Source of the DNA: Psychroserpens jangbogonensis
GTDB taxonomy: Bacteria > Bacteroidota > Bacteroidia > Flavobacteriales > Flavobacteriaceae
Direction: 5' to 3'
DNA: 64,000 nt
NCBI RefSeq assembly: GCF_000797465.1
Contig: NZ_JSWG01000009.1
Span: 558,001 to 622,000 of the forward strand
The position numbers were made by a program, and so were the translations under genes. The notes beneath the pieces were generated by a model. It was not told where the DNA came from. It did no database searches and worked only from the letters and a program-made list of their open reading frames with translations. Below are positions 44,112-53,675 of the stretch, piece after piece. Numbering within the stretch: position 1 is the stretch's first letter; each line of letters opens with the position of its first letter.

Positions 44112-45317
44112 TTAAAACAAAACATTTGTTCCAGCAATTTGAAATGCTACAGCAAAGCAAATAACACTTACAATAATACCTACCATAAATACAGTATAGG
44201 TCGTACGAAGTAAGCCATATTTTCTGTTTAAAACTAATCCAAGAAAGTATAAATCTTTAGTAAGTGAGCTGTAAAGATAATCTCTGTCTTGCATCATTTT
44301 TGTCATTGCCCATTCAAATTCATCGAGTTTCATTTGGTGAAAATTTCCGAAGAATAAAAGATTTACTTTTTTATTGGCAACATCTTTTTTAGTGAATTTA
44401 CCCTGAGTTACATTTGGTCGTGTAGCTAAAACGGATAATACAATTGAAGCAACTGTAAACAGTGCAAAAACAGCAGTTGGCCATACTAAATAGTAATTTG
44501 AAGGATTATCTAGTTTTGAGACTAAATTTGAAAGTACTAAAGAGATAATAATAGCATTGACAGATAATAAAATGTTAGCTTTTGTATCTGCAATATCACT
44601 CAGGGTAATATGGTTACGAAGTGCAACTCTAAACATGGTTTCAATACCTCGTTCAGGTAGATCTAATTTGTGTTTCTTAAATTTTAACTCATCCTTTTTT
44701 TGCTTTAACTTCTCTGTACTTTCTTTAATTTTATTTTGATCTAATAAAAGATTCGCTAAGTTTTTGCCTTTACGGTTTTCCCATTTTCCAGAAGCTAATG
44801 CCGAATAAAAAGTGTGGTTAGTTAAAAACGCAATATTTTCATTTAACCACTCAGATTTAGAAAGTTTTTTTTCTAATGTCAATTCCCATTCTTTTCGCAA
44901 CAGTGAAGAATAATTTTCATAATTTTTACTAGAAACATGAGCGCAATCGGCATCTTTAATAAGTCCTTCTAAATTGTTTTTGGGTACATGTTTCATTTGA
45001 GTAGCCAAAATGATTTCTGAAACACTTTTTATAACCTCATCAGGAACGTTTTCCGATTTTAAAAAAGCTGTTGCAATTTTCACACTTTCTTTTTCATGAC
45101 CATCAATGGTTTTTGTAAATCCAGTATCATGAAACCATGCTGCTAGTAATAATTGCTCCTTCTCGTTATCACTTAATTCTACCTCTTCAAGCAGTTCAGT
45201 TGCTTTGGCAACTACTCTTTGAGTATGAGCAATATTATGGTATACAAAAGTCGTGTCAAGATTTTCATTTAGATAATTTGTGACAAATTGCTCAGCTTTA
45301 GAAATAAGAGGACTCAT
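44112..45317 (-). CDS. HD-domain protein fused to a Pycsar-effector-like (PycTM) membrane domain
   Basis: The 401-residue protein has two parts. Residues about 10-200 form an HD phosphohydrolase domain with intact metal ligands: H27/H31 (YHNIAHTQRV), H63-D64 (WFHDTGF) and D122/D124 (IKDADCAHV). Residues about 220-400 match the membrane domain of Pycsar effectors: MFRVALRNHITLSDIADTKAN, helices at about 248-268, 278-298 and 374-396, and ATRPNVTQGKF between. In Pycsar anti-phage systems a cyclic-pyrimidine signal opens a PycTM effector that damages the membrane. No pyrimidine cyclase gene is visible in this window. The HD-PycTM form is common in Flavobacteriia, so a housekeeping nucleotide-responsive role is equally possible. 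Confidence 0.8.
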   Translation of the reverse strand: MSPLISKAEQFVTNYLNENLDTTFVYHNIAHTQRVVAKATELLEEVELSDNEKEQLLLAAWFHDTGFTKTIDGHEKESVKIATAFLKSENVPDEVIKSVSEIILATQMKHVPKNNLEGLIKDADCAHVSSKNYENYSSLLRKEWELTLEKKLSKSEWLNENIAFLTNHTFYSALASGKWENRKGKNLANLLLDQNKIKESTEKLKQKKDELKFKKHKLDLPERGIETMFRVALRNHITLSDIADTKANILLSVNAIIISLVLSNLVSKLDNPSNYYLVWPTAVFALFTVASIVLSVLATRPNVTQGKFTKKDVANKKVNLLFFGNFHQMKLDEFEWAMTKMMQDRDYLYSSLTKDLYFLGLVLNRKYGLLRTTYTVFMVGIIVSVICFAVAFQIAGTNVLF

Positions 45318-45505
45318 AATAATGATTTTCAGTAAAAATACTAAACTTTAGTTAATGTAAAACATGCACTTTTATTTGTCGTAAATTTATAGAATGCTTT
45401 CATGGATATTGAACGGAATACAATTGTAAGTAATTAAACTCTATTTCGACTATTATTAAGTTGAAAGCATACTAATATTAACTAAAAAAAGAAAGGACCC
45501 ATTTT

Positions 45506-45967
45506 ATGCTTACTTGGAAAGAAGTGATCAACTTTTCCGTAAAAGGAAATCCTACTCCAGACAATCGAGTAGAAAAATCAGAAGCCGAATGGCAAGCTCA
45601 ATTAACTCCAGAGCAATTTAGGATTACAAGACAAAAAGGGACAGAACGTGCACATAGTGGCGCTTTATGTAGCATTTATGATGAAGGGCAATACAACTGT
45701 ATTTGTTGTAACACTCCTTTATTCGATTCTACTATTAAGTTTAGTTCTGGTTCTGGTTGGCCTAGTTTTACGCAGCCTATTAAAGAAAATGCAATTAAAT
45801 ACGAAAAGGATAATGCTTTTGGTATCATTCGCGTTGAAGTTATGTGTAATACTTGTGATGCGCACTTAGGACATGTTTTTCCTGATGGCCCAGAACCAAG
45901 TGGTTTGCGTTACTGTATCAATTCAGAATCTATGAAGCTCGAAAAGGAGGTGACTAATGACAACTAA
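45506..45967 (+). CDS. msrB: Peptide-methionine (R)-S-oxide reductase MsrB
   Basis: MsrB reduces the R-epimer of methionine sulfoxide in proteins. The 153-residue protein has the zinc cysteines C65/C68 and C114/C117 (NCICCNT, MCNTCDAH), the substrate-binding region SSGSGWPSFTQP, and the catalytic Cys137 in RYCINS. No signal peptide is seen, so it acts in the cytoplasm. It overlaps the msrA start by 11 nt, so the two epimer-specific reductases are made together, as in many bacteria where they are even fused. Confidence 0.97.
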   Translation: MLTWKEVINFSVKGNPTPDNRVEKSEAEWQAQLTPEQFRITRQKGTERAHSGALCSIYDEGQYNCICCNTPLFDSTIKFSSGSGWPSFTQPIKENAIKYEKDNAFGIIRVEVMCNTCDAHLGHVFPDGPEPSGLRYCINSESMKLEKEVTNDN

Positions 45968-46496
45968 AAATTTAAAAGTTGCCACTTTTGGTGGTGGTTG
46001 TTTTTGGTGTACAGAAGCCGTGTTTCAAGAGGTAAAAGGCGTTGAAAAGGTAGTTTCTGGATATTCTGGTGGAATTGTTCCTGGATCTCCGACATATCGT
46101 GAGATTTGTTCCGGATTAACAGGACATGCCGAAGTTATTCAAGTGACTTTTGATCCTGATATTATTTCATTTGAAGATGTAGTAGTCATTTTTATGACAA
46201 CTCATGATCCGACAACCTTGAATCGCCAAGGTGCAGATCGTGGAACGCAATATCGATCAGTGATTTTTTATAATGATGAGGTTCAAAAGGAAATTTCAGA
46301 AGTAGTAGTTAAGGAACTACAACCATATTATGAAAATCCTATTGTTACTGAAATTTCACCTTTAGATATCTTTTATGAAGCTACAAAAGAGCATCAAGAT
46401 TATTATAAAAATAATCAAAACAATGGCTACTGTAGTTTCGTGATTAATCCTAAATTAACAAAGCTTAGAAAGCTTCATGCTGATAAACTTAAGTAA
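45957..46496 (+). CDS. msrA: Peptide-methionine (S)-S-oxide reductase MsrA
   Basis: MsrA reduces the S-epimer of free and protein-bound methionine sulfoxide. The 179-residue protein has the catalytic motif GGGCFWC (nucleophile C15), GYSGG, the GLTGHAEVIQVTFDP strand and the TQYRSVIFY and EHQDYY segments that shape the active site. The start ATG lies inside the end of msrB. It is followed after 26 nt by a glutaredoxin-like gene that could supply electrons. Confidence 0.97.
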   Translation: MTTKNLKVATFGGGCFWCTEAVFQEVKGVEKVVSGYSGGIVPGSPTYREICSGLTGHAEVIQVTFDPDIISFEDVVVIFMTTHDPTTLNRQGADRGTQYRSVIFYNDEVQKEISEVVVKELQPYYENPIVTEISPLDIFYEATKEHQDYYKNNQNNGYCSFVINPKLTKLRKLHADKLK

Positions 46497-46522
46497 TTTT
46501 CTGAAACTTAAAGAGTCAAGAG

Positions 46523-46765
46523 ATGACAAGAGCAATTAAACTTTATGGCGCCGAAAGGTGCCATAAAACTCAATACTATAAGAGGTTTTTTGAGCAAAGA
46601 AACCTTAATTATAAATTTCTTGATGTTGAAGAAAACTCAGATTCTGCTAATGAATTACGTAACTTATACAGCAATAGGAAACTGAACTTTCCGACCATCA
46701 CCATAAACACTAAGAAATTAAGAAATCCATCTGAAAAAGAGCTTTTAAAATGGCTAGATAAATAA
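46523..46765 (+). CDS. Glutaredoxin-like small protein
   Basis: The 80-residue protein shows a thioredoxin-fold N-terminus (AIKLYGAERCHKTQYYKRFF, strand, active site, helix) with a single Cys13 in CHKT where dithiol glutaredoxins have CPYC, then NYKFLDVEENSD and the cis-Pro region NFPTITI. It is therefore a monothiol-type or divergent glutaredoxin. It lies between msrA and selO (gaps 26 nt and 2 nt), in an apparent protein-oxidation-repair run, and may reduce MsrA/MsrB or SelO disulfides. Divergence is large, so activity is unproven. Confidence 0.7.
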   Translation: MTRAIKLYGAERCHKTQYYKRFFEQRNLNYKFLDVEENSDSANELRNLYSNRKLNFPTITINTKKLRNPSEKELLKWLDK

Positions 46766-46767
46766 GA

Positions 46768-48330
46768 ATGAAACTAAATTTAAAACAAACATTCACTGAA
46801 GAATTACCAGCAGATTCTGTTTTAGAGAATTCGAGAAGACAAGTAAAAGAAGCTTGTTTTTCGTTCGTAAACCCTAAGCAAACAAAGAATCCGGAAACAC
46901 TGCATGTTTCAAAAGAAATGGCTACAGCTTTAGGTATTTCAGAAAGTGATTTATCTAGTGAATTATTTACTAAAGTATTCACTGGAAACGAACTTTTACC
47001 TAAGACTAGACCATATGCTATGTGTTATGGCGGACACCAATTTGGAAATTGGGCAGGACAATTAGGAGATGGAAGAGCTATTAATCTGTTCGATGTTGAG
47101 AATAATAATAAGCAATGGACAGTACAACTTAAAGGCGCAGGAGAAACGCCTTATTCAAGAAGTGCCGATGGTTTGGCTGTTCTTCGTTCGTCTATTCGAG
47201 AGTATTTGTGTAGTGAAGCCATGTTTCATTTAAATGTGCCAACAACTAGAGCATTGTCTTTAGCGATTTCAGGTGATGAGGTTTTAAGAGATATGCTTTA
47301 CGATGGAAATTCTGCCAACGAAAAAGGAGCGATAGTTTCTCGTGTTTCACCATCGTTTTTGCGTTTTGGTAGTTACGAGATTTTTGCCGCTAGACAAGAT
47401 CATAAGACATTAAAAACCTTAGTTGATTTTACCATAAAACATCATTTTTCACATTTAGGAGCACCTTCAAAAGAAAACTATATTAAGTTTTTTGCTGAAG
47501 TTTCAGAACGCACATTAGAAATGATTATTCATTGGCAACGTGTTGGTTTTGTACATGGCGTAATGAATACAGATAATATGTCTATCCTAGGTTTGACCAT
47601 AGATTATGGACCTTACGGTTGGCTAGAAGGTTTCGATTTTGGATGGACGCCAAATACAACTGATATCCAACACAAGAGATACAGATATGGTAATCAACCA
47701 AATATCGGACTTTGGAACTTATACCAACTTGCTAATGCTTTATATCCATTAATTGAAGAAACGGAACCTTTAGAAACTATTTTGGATCGTTATAAAACTG
47801 ATTTTGAATTGAAATCTTTGGAGATGATGAAATCAAAATTAGGTTTAGAAACTATTGATGATAAAGATCATTTGCTAATTGAGGCTTTAGAAAATGCTTT
47901 AATTCTAACCGAAACAGATATGACAATCTTCTTCAGGAATTTAAGTAATCATAAAAAGGGTGGCGCAAAACAAGGTGTAAATACTGTTAAAGATGCGTTT
48001 TACACACCGAATGAGGTTTCTGATAAGATTGCTCAACAATGGCAAGACTGGTTTGAACGCTATGATTTTAGACTAGAAAAAGAATCATTATCAGATAAAG
48101 ACCGACAATCAAAAATGAAAACTGTAAACCCTAAATATGTCCTTCGGAATTATATGGCGCAATTAGCGATTGATGATGCTAATAAAGGAGATTATAAACT
48201 AATCGATGAGTTATATCAATTACTTAAGCAGCCTTATGAAGAACAACTAAATATGGAAAAATGGTTTGCTAAACGTCCTGATTGGGCAAGACATAAAGTG
48301 GGTTGTTCAATGTTGTCATGCAGTTCATAA
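46768..48330 (+). CDS. selO: Protein adenylyltransferase SelO (YdiU family)
   Basis: SelO is a pseudokinase-fold enzyme that transfers AMP to Ser, Thr or Tyr of proteins and helps protect cells from oxidative stress. The 520-residue protein has the family segments RPYAMCYGGHQFGNWAGQLG, VQLKGAGETPYSRSADG, VLRSSIREYL, VHGVMNTDNMSILGLTIDYG and the Trp-rich GWLEGFDFGW. The C-terminus ends SCSS: Cys518, third from the end, sits exactly where animal SelO has selenocysteine. It is two nt downstream of the glutaredoxin-like gene, matching the known link between SelO and glutaredoxin or glutathionylation. Confidence 0.95.
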   Translation: MKLNLKQTFTEELPADSVLENSRRQVKEACFSFVNPKQTKNPETLHVSKEMATALGISESDLSSELFTKVFTGNELLPKTRPYAMCYGGHQFGNWAGQLGDGRAINLFDVENNNKQWTVQLKGAGETPYSRSADGLAVLRSSIREYLCSEAMFHLNVPTTRALSLAISGDEVLRDMLYDGNSANEKGAIVSRVSPSFLRFGSYEIFAARQDHKTLKTLVDFTIKHHFSHLGAPSKENYIKFFAEVSERTLEMIIHWQRVGFVHGVMNTDNMSILGLTIDYGPYGWLEGFDFGWTPNTTDIQHKRYRYGNQPNIGLWNLYQLANALYPLIEETEPLETILDRYKTDFELKSLEMMKSKLGLETIDDKDHLLIEALENALILTETDMTIFFRNLSNHKKGGAKQGVNTVKDAFYTPNEVSDKIAQQWQDWFERYDFRLEKESLSDKDRQSKMKTVNPKYVLRNYMAQLAIDDANKGDYKLIDELYQLLKQPYEEQLNMEKWFAKRPDWARHKVGCSMLSCSS

Positions 48331-48412
48331 TAACAATTAAGGTTTTTAATAAAGAACCGACCAACTAATGGAATTAATAATTTTATAGCCAAGCATTGAA
48401 CCATTCAATATC

Positions 48413-49630
48413 ATGAAAAACCAAAAATTACAAATAGTTAATAAAAAAGGAATTAAGCTTCAAGCATATTTAGAATTGCCTGCCAACCAAAAGCCAAACT
48501 ATTTTGCCATTTTCGCACATTGTTTTACTTGTAGCAGTACGTTAAGTGCAGTTAAAAATATTAGTCGATCACTTACAAATTATGGTTTTGGAGTTTTAAG
48601 ATTTGATTTTACTGGTTTAGGAAGGAGTGAAGGTGAGTTTGCTGATAGTCATTTTTCTGCAAATGTTGATGACCTCATCGCTGTAAATGATTTTTTGAAA
48701 GAGAATTATCAAGCAGCATCATTATTGGTTGGTCATTCATTAGGAGGAGCAGCAGTATTAGTTGCGGCTTCTAAATTAGACAATATTAAAGCTGTAGCAA
48801 CTATTGGAGCACCAGCAAATGTTGATCATGTGAAGCATTTGTTTTCTCATGGGATTGATAAGGTAAGTGAAAAAGGTAAAGTTGAAGTGAACATTGGTGG
48901 TCGACCTTTTAAAATAGACGAAGATTTTGTTTCAGATTTTGATAAAACAGATTTACCAGCAATAGTGAAAACTTTGAGAAAGCCATTATTGATTTTACAT
49001 TCTCCAGTTGATACCATTGTGGGAATTAAAAATGCAGAACAATTGTATCACAATGCTCACCATCCAAAAAGTTTTGTATCACTAGATAATGCAGATCATT
49101 TATTATCAAAGTCAGAAGACAGTAAATACGTTGGTAATGTTATTGCAACTTGGGTTGAGCGTTATTTTGAAACAAAGGAAAATATAATGCTAGAGACCAA
49201 TGGAGAACAGTTAGTTGGTCATTTAAATCTAATTGAAGATAACTTTACAACTTCTATTCAAACTAAAACCCATTCAATGATTGCAGACGAGCCTGCTTCA
49301 ATTGGTGGTGATGACTTTGGACCTTCTCCATATGAATATCTTAATGCTGGATTGGTGGCTTGCACTGCAATGACCTTAAAGTTATATGCGCAACGTAAAC
49401 AATGGGATTTACAGGAAGTCTTTGTCTATGTAACGCATTCAAGAAAACATAGTGACGATTTAGGCATTGAAACTAATAAACCTAAGTATTTGGACCATAT
49501 TACTAAGAAGTTGAAATTTGTTGGTGATTTGGATGATATTCAAAAAGAGCGATTGAAAGAAATTGCTTCTAGATGTCCTGTACATAAAACAATTGCAAGT
49601 GAAGTCATTTTTGAGACGACAATTTTATAA
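48413..49630 (+). CDS. Alpha/beta hydrolase-OsmC fusion protein
   Basis: The 405-residue protein joins an alpha/beta hydrolase (about 1-245) with nucleophile S109 in GHSLGG, a dienelactone-hydrolase-like [14 protein letters not shown] oxyanion region and a late catalytic His in NADHLL, to an OsmC/Ohr-like domain (about 265-405). The OsmC domain has the two redox Cys in [13 protein letters not shown] and SRCPVHK, typical of hydroperoxide-reducing OsmC proteins. This fusion is recurrent in bacteria. The pairing suggests peroxide or peroxide-ester detoxification; the substrate is not established. Its position after msrBA-selO fits an oxidative-stress neighbourhood, although an 82-nt gap may hold a separate promoter. 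Confidence 0.92.
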   Translation: MKNQKLQIVNKKGIKLQAYLELPANQKPNYFAIFAHCFTCSSTLSAVKNISRSLTNYGFGVLRFDFTGLGRSEGEFADSHFSANVDDLIAVNDFLKENYQAASLLVGHSLGGAAVLVAASKLDNIKAVATIGAPANVDHVKHLFSHGIDKVSEKGKVEVNIGGRPFKIDEDFVSDFDKTDLPAIVKTLRKPLLILHSPVDTIVGIKNAEQLYHNAHHPKSFVSLDNADHLLSKSEDSKYVGNVIATWVERYFETKENIMLETNGEQLVGHLNLIEDNFTTSIQTKTHSMIADEPASIGGDDFGPSPYEYLNAGLVACTAMTLKLYAQRKQWDLQEVFVYVTHSRKHSDDLGIETNKPKYLDHITKKLKFVGDLDDIQKERLKEIASRCPVHKTIASEVIFETTIL

Positions 49631-49648
49631 CTATAACCCTTTTAAAAG

Positions 49649-49912
49649 ATGAATATTTTTGAAAATGTAAAAGCTTATTTTTTAGCTAAGTCAAATAATG
49701 AAGGTTCAAGAAAAGCACCAGTTGGTGTTTGTCCTAATTGTTGGGGAAAACAAGAATGGGAAGGTGAGTTTTATAAAAAAATTAAAGCAAATAATATTAC
49801 TCCAGAATCAAACACTTACTCAAGTTTTATTTATGATATAGCAGAGAAATTAGATAAAATAGTTCTTAAAGAAGACGCCTACGAATGTCAGACTTGTAAA
49901 GGCTCATTTTAA
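49649..49912 (+). CDS. Small zinc-ribbon-like protein of unknown function
   Basis: The 87-residue protein has two CxxC pairs, C28/C31 (GVCPNCWGKQEWEGEFY) and C80/C83 (YECQTCKGSF), that could hold one zinc ion between an N- and a C-terminal knuckle, with a helix in the middle. The pattern CPNCWGKQEW looks conserved-protein-like, but I do not know a named family. It lies 18 nt after the hydrolase-OsmC fusion gene and is probably in the same transcript. Confidence 0.65.
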   Translation: MNIFENVKAYFLAKSNNEGSRKAPVGVCPNCWGKQEWEGEFYKKIKANNITPESNTYSSFIYDIAEKLDKIVLKEDAYECQTCKGSF

Positions 49913-49971
49913 TAAATAGGATTTTTCCTAAACATTTTAGTATCTTTAAAAACCGACTAAAACCAATCAAA

Positions 49972-52900
49972 ATGAAAAATCCGTTAAAGGTAGTAGCATT
50001 ATTTGCTATTATTTTACTTCTTAATGCGTGCGCAACATATAAAGCGCAATATCAGAAAAACATTACAGATTCAATTTTTCCAGATAAAACAGTTTCACAT
50101 TCCTTTTATTTATTAGGAGATGGAGGTAACTCAGAAATGGGTTCATCATCCGAGGCAATTCAAGCGTTTGAAGAAGCCTTAAGACAAGCTCCTGAAAATA
50201 GTACTGCAATTTTTTTAGGTGATAATATATACCCAAGCGGATTAACTTCAAACAATTCAGAGCAAGAATTAGCTGAACATAGACTTCAAGTTCAAATAGA
50301 TGCTGCTAAAAATTTTAAAGGAGAAACAATTTTTATTCCAGGTAATCACGATTGGTATGGAGGTATAAATGATCTAAAACGACAAGAAAAGTTTGTTGAA
50401 GATGCTCTAGGAAAGAATACATTTTTACCAGAAAATGGATGTCCAATCGAACGTGTAAATATTTCTGAAGATATCGTGTTAATCATTGTTGATTCTCAAT
50501 GGTATATTACAGATTGGGATAAGCATCCAAAAATAAATGATGGATGTGAATTTAAAACAAGAGCACGTTTTATCGATGAATTTGAGAGCGAAGTAAAAAA
50601 GGCAAGAGGAAAAACCACAATCATTGCAATACATCATCCTATGTTTACCAATGGTCCTCACGGAGGACAATATAGTTTGGGTTCACATATGACACCAATT
50701 CCAGTATTGGGAACTTTAAAAAACGTAATTCGTAAAACAAGTGGAGCGTCACATGCAGATTTAAACAATAAGAGATACCGAGAGTTAAAGGAAATGTTAG
50801 TTACACTAGCACAAGAAAATGATAAAGCGCTTTTTGTTTCTGGACATGAACATAGTTTGCAATATATTATTGAAAATAATTTACCGCAAATTGTTAGTGG
50901 TTCAGGATCAAAAACAAGTGCAACTAGAAATGTTGGAGGAGGAAAGTTTTCTTATGGACATCAAGGTTATGCAAGGTTGGATGTTTTTAATGATGGGTCA
51001 TCATATGTTCGCTTTTATGCTGCAGGTACTTCTGAACCTGTTTTTGAAACCGAAGTAATAAAGGCTAATGAAAGTGTCGAAACTGATTTTAGTGAAACAA
51101 TGCCTAAAACAGTAAAGGCGTCAATTTATTCTAAGGAAGAAACAGATAAAGGTAAATCTTATCAAAAAGCTTGGGGACAACGCTATAGAAAATATTTCAG
51201 TACTGAAGTTGAGTTGCCTACAGTAAATCTAGATACGCTTTATGGAGGTTTAACTCCTGTTAGAAAAGGCGGAGGTCATCAGTCTAAATCTTTGCGTTTT
51301 AAAGATCCACAAGGAAGAGAATACGTAATGCGTGCATTAAGAAAGAATGGTGTGCAGTACTTACAAGCGGTACTTTTTAAAGATCAATATATCACTCCTG
51401 AACTTGAAGGAACAAAAACAGAAGCGTTATTGCTTGATGCATTTACTGCTTCACATCCTTATGCGCCTTTTACAATTGCTGAATTATCTAAAGCAGTAGA
51501 TGTATATTATTCAGAGCCAAAATTGTTTTACGTTCCTAAACAAAAAGCTATAGGAAAATTTAATGATGAGTTTGGTGACGAAATTTATATGATTGAAGAA
51601 CGTGCAGCCGATGGTCATGGTGATAAAGCTGGTTTTGGTTTTTCTGATAAATTGATTAGCACATACGATATGCTAGAAGAACTTAGAGAAAAAGAAGATC
51701 ATGTAGTAGATGAAGCAGCATATATAAGAGCCAGATTATTTGATATGGTTATTGGAGATTGGGATAGACATCAAGATCAATGGAGATGGGCTGTTTTTAA
51801 AGAAGATGGAAAAACAATATACAGACCAGTTCCTAGAGATAGAGATCAAGCTTTCTCTCTTATGGATGATGGATATTTAATGAAAACAGCTACGTTTTTA
51901 ATACCACCAATTAGATTATTGCGCTCTTATGAAGGCGAATTAAAAGATCCAAAATGGTTTAATGTAGAACCTTTTCCATTAGATGTAGCTTTACTAACAA
52001 AATCAACTAAAGCAGATTGGGACAAGCAGGTTGCACTTATTCAAAGTAATTTAACTGAAGAAGTAATCGATAGAGCCTTTTTAAAATTCCCTATAGAAGT
52101 AAGGGATGAAACCATTCAAACAATTAAAGAAAAATTAATTCAGAGACGTGAAAGCCTGAAAGGTACATCAGATGAATATTTCAATATTGTAAACAAATAT
52201 GCAACTGTAAGAGGTACAGATAAGGATGATTGGTTCGAAATTGAAAGGATGACAAATGGTATTGTTTCCATAAAAATTTACCGAATTAAGCAAGGTAAAA
52301 AAACAGATTTATTCCATGAACGCTTATATTATCCAGAAGAGAATAAAGAAATTTGGGTTTTTGGTTTAGATGATGACGATTATTTTGAAGTGTCAGGAGA
52401 TGGTGCTGCTGAAATAAGGTTGCGTATCGTTGGAGGTCAAAATAAGGATAAATATAATATTGTAAATGGAAAGAAAGTCCATATTTACGATTATAAATCC
52501 AAAGAAAGTGAATTCATTACAAACAAGGGAAATCGTCATCTTAAAGATGATTATTATTCTAACCTTTACGACTTCAAAAAAATAAAATATAACTCTAAAG
52601 TAATTTTACCGGTATTTGGGTTTAATCCAGATGATGGTTTTAAATTAGGAGTGGGAGGCATGTTTGTTAAAAACGGATATGATAATGAAAAGTTCTCATC
52701 TCAACATTTTGTAAGTGGCCATGTGTTTTTTGCTACTGGTGGTGTGGATTTTAATTATAATGGTGAGTTTGCAGAGATTTTTAATGATATAAATCTTGGT
52801 GTGAAAGCAAGATTTGCTAGTCCTAGTTTCGCAATTAATTTTTTCGGATTTGGTAACTCTACACCAAATTTAAGCGTTGATAATCCAAATGGCGATGAAG

Positions 52901-53667
52901 AAGATTTTGATTACAATAGAGTAAGACAGTCAACTTATGCCGTTGGGACATCATTTATTAAAAGAGGAGAATATGGTAGTAAATGGTCTTTTGGATTAAA
53001 TTTTGAATCCATAGAAATTGAAAATACTGATGACCGATTTATTAGTGGTTTATATCCTATGGATTTTCAGCCTGATAGAGACAATTTTATAAATACCGAA
53101 TTATCATACGCATTTACAAACGTAGATGAAAAGGCATTCCCTACCTTAGGGATTGACTTCAAAGTTGCTATAGGATATACTAACAATCTTAAAAACTCAA
53201 ATAACTATAGTTATGTAATCCCATCTCTAGGAATTGATTACAAACTAAACGCCAGCGGCAATTTTGTATTGGCTACTAAAATAAAAGGCCAGATTAATTT
53301 TGGAGATGAATTTGAGTTTTATCAAGCAGCAACTTTAGGTGCCAATAATGGTTTGAGAGGTTACAGAAATGAAAGATTCTCTGGTAAACGTTCATTCTTT
53401 CACAGTACAGATTTAAGGTATAATCTTAAACGAGTTAGTACTTCAATTGTGCCAATTGAATATGGTCTTTTTGGCGGCTTTGATTATGGTCGTGTTTGGG
53501 TTGATGATGATTTTGTAAGCGATCCTGATTTTAATGAAGATGCGTTAAATACTTCAGTAGGAGGTGGGTTATTTGTGAATATGGTAGACTTGCTATCCTT
53601 TAATGCTGGAGTATTTACCTCAGATGACAGTATGAGATTTAGCTTTGGTTTTGGTTTTCAATTTTAA
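49972..53667 (+). CDS. Metallophosphoesterase / kinase-like / outer-membrane beta-barrel lipoprotein
   Basis: The 1231-residue protein begins with a lipoprotein signal (LLLNAC, Cys20). Residues about 40-365 are a calcineurin-like metallophosphoesterase: D50 (LLGDGG), GDNIYP (83-88), GNHDW (124-128), H221/H222 and GHEH (291-294). Residues about 430-740 contain motifs like atypical (Fam20/HipA-type) kinases: REYVMRALRK (449-458), a loop GDWDRHQDQW (595-604) and PRDRDQAF (621-628). From about 865 to the end is a 16-strand Omp85/BamA-like barrel (VFGFNPDDGFKLGVGG, GLRGYRNERFSGK, terminal FGFGFQF). The phosphatase would be periplasmic or surface-exposed next to the barrel. The kinase-like reading is my inference from motifs; the other two domains are firm. 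Confidence 0.85.
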   Translation: MKNPLKVVALFAIILLLNACATYKAQYQKNITDSIFPDKTVSHSFYLLGDGGNSEMGSSSEAIQAFEEALRQAPENSTAIFLGDNIYPSGLTSNNSEQELAEHRLQVQIDAAKNFKGETIFIPGNHDWYGGINDLKRQEKFVEDALGKNTFLPENGCPIERVNISEDIVLIIVDSQWYITDWDKHPKINDGCEFKTRARFIDEFESEVKKARGKTTIIAIHHPMFTNGPHGGQYSLGSHMTPIPVLGTLKNVIRKTSGASHADLNNKRYRELKEMLVTLAQENDKALFVSGHEHSLQYIIENNLPQIVSGSGSKTSATRNVGGGKFSYGHQGYARLDVFNDGSSYVRFYAAGTSEPVFETEVIKANESVETDFSETMPKTVKASIYSKEETDKGKSYQKAWGQRYRKYFSTEVELPTVNLDTLYGGLTPVRKGGGHQSKSLRFKDPQGREYVMRALRKNGVQYLQAVLFKDQYITPELEGTKTEALLLDAFTASHPYAPFTIAELSKAVDVYYSEPKLFYVPKQKAIGKFNDEFGDEIYMIEERAADGHGDKAGFGFSDKLISTYDMLEELREKEDHVVDEAAYIRARLFDMVIGDWDRHQDQWRWAVFKEDGKTIYRPVPRDRDQAFSLMDDGYLMKTATFLIPPIRLLRSYEGELKDPKWFNVEPFPLDVALLTKSTKADWDKQVALIQSNLTEEVIDRAFLKFPIEVRDETIQTIKEKLIQRRESLKGTSDEYFNIVNKYATVRGTDKDDWFEIERMTNGIVSIKIYRIKQGKKTDLFHERLYYPEENKEIWVFGLDDDDYFEVSGDGAAEIRLRIVGGQNKDKYNIVNGKKVHIYDYKSKESEFITNKGNRHLKDDYYSNLYDFKKIKYNSKVILPVFGFNPDDGFKLGVGGMFVKNGYDNEKFSSQHFVSGHVFFATGGVDFNYNGEFAEIFNDINLGVKARFASPSFAINFFGFGNSTPNLSVDNPNGDEEDFDYNRVRQSTYAVGTSFIKRGEYGSKWSFGLNFESIEIENTDDRFISGLYPMDFQPDRDNFINTELSYAFTNVDEKAFPTLGIDFKVAIGYTNNLKNSNNYSYVIPSLGIDYKLNASGNFVLATKIKGQINFGDEFEFYQAATLGANNGLRGYRNERFSGKRSFFHSTDLRYNLKRVSTSIVPIEYGLFGGFDYGRVWVDDDFVSDPDFNEDALNTSVGGGLFVNMVDLLSFNAGVFTSDDSMRFSFGFGFQF

Positions 53668-53675
53668 AAGTCTGA

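Noticed and set aside
44112-45317. A complete Pycsar defence operon
   Set aside because: Only the effector-like protein is present; neither neighbour has cyclase motifs and the flanking genes are ordinary, so a full system is not supported within the window.
45394-45470. Inverted repeat ATGCTTTCA / TGAAAGCAT upstream of msrB
   Set aside because: The 9-bp arms are 59 nt apart in AT-rich DNA; a match of this length is expected by chance often enough that I do not list it as an operator.
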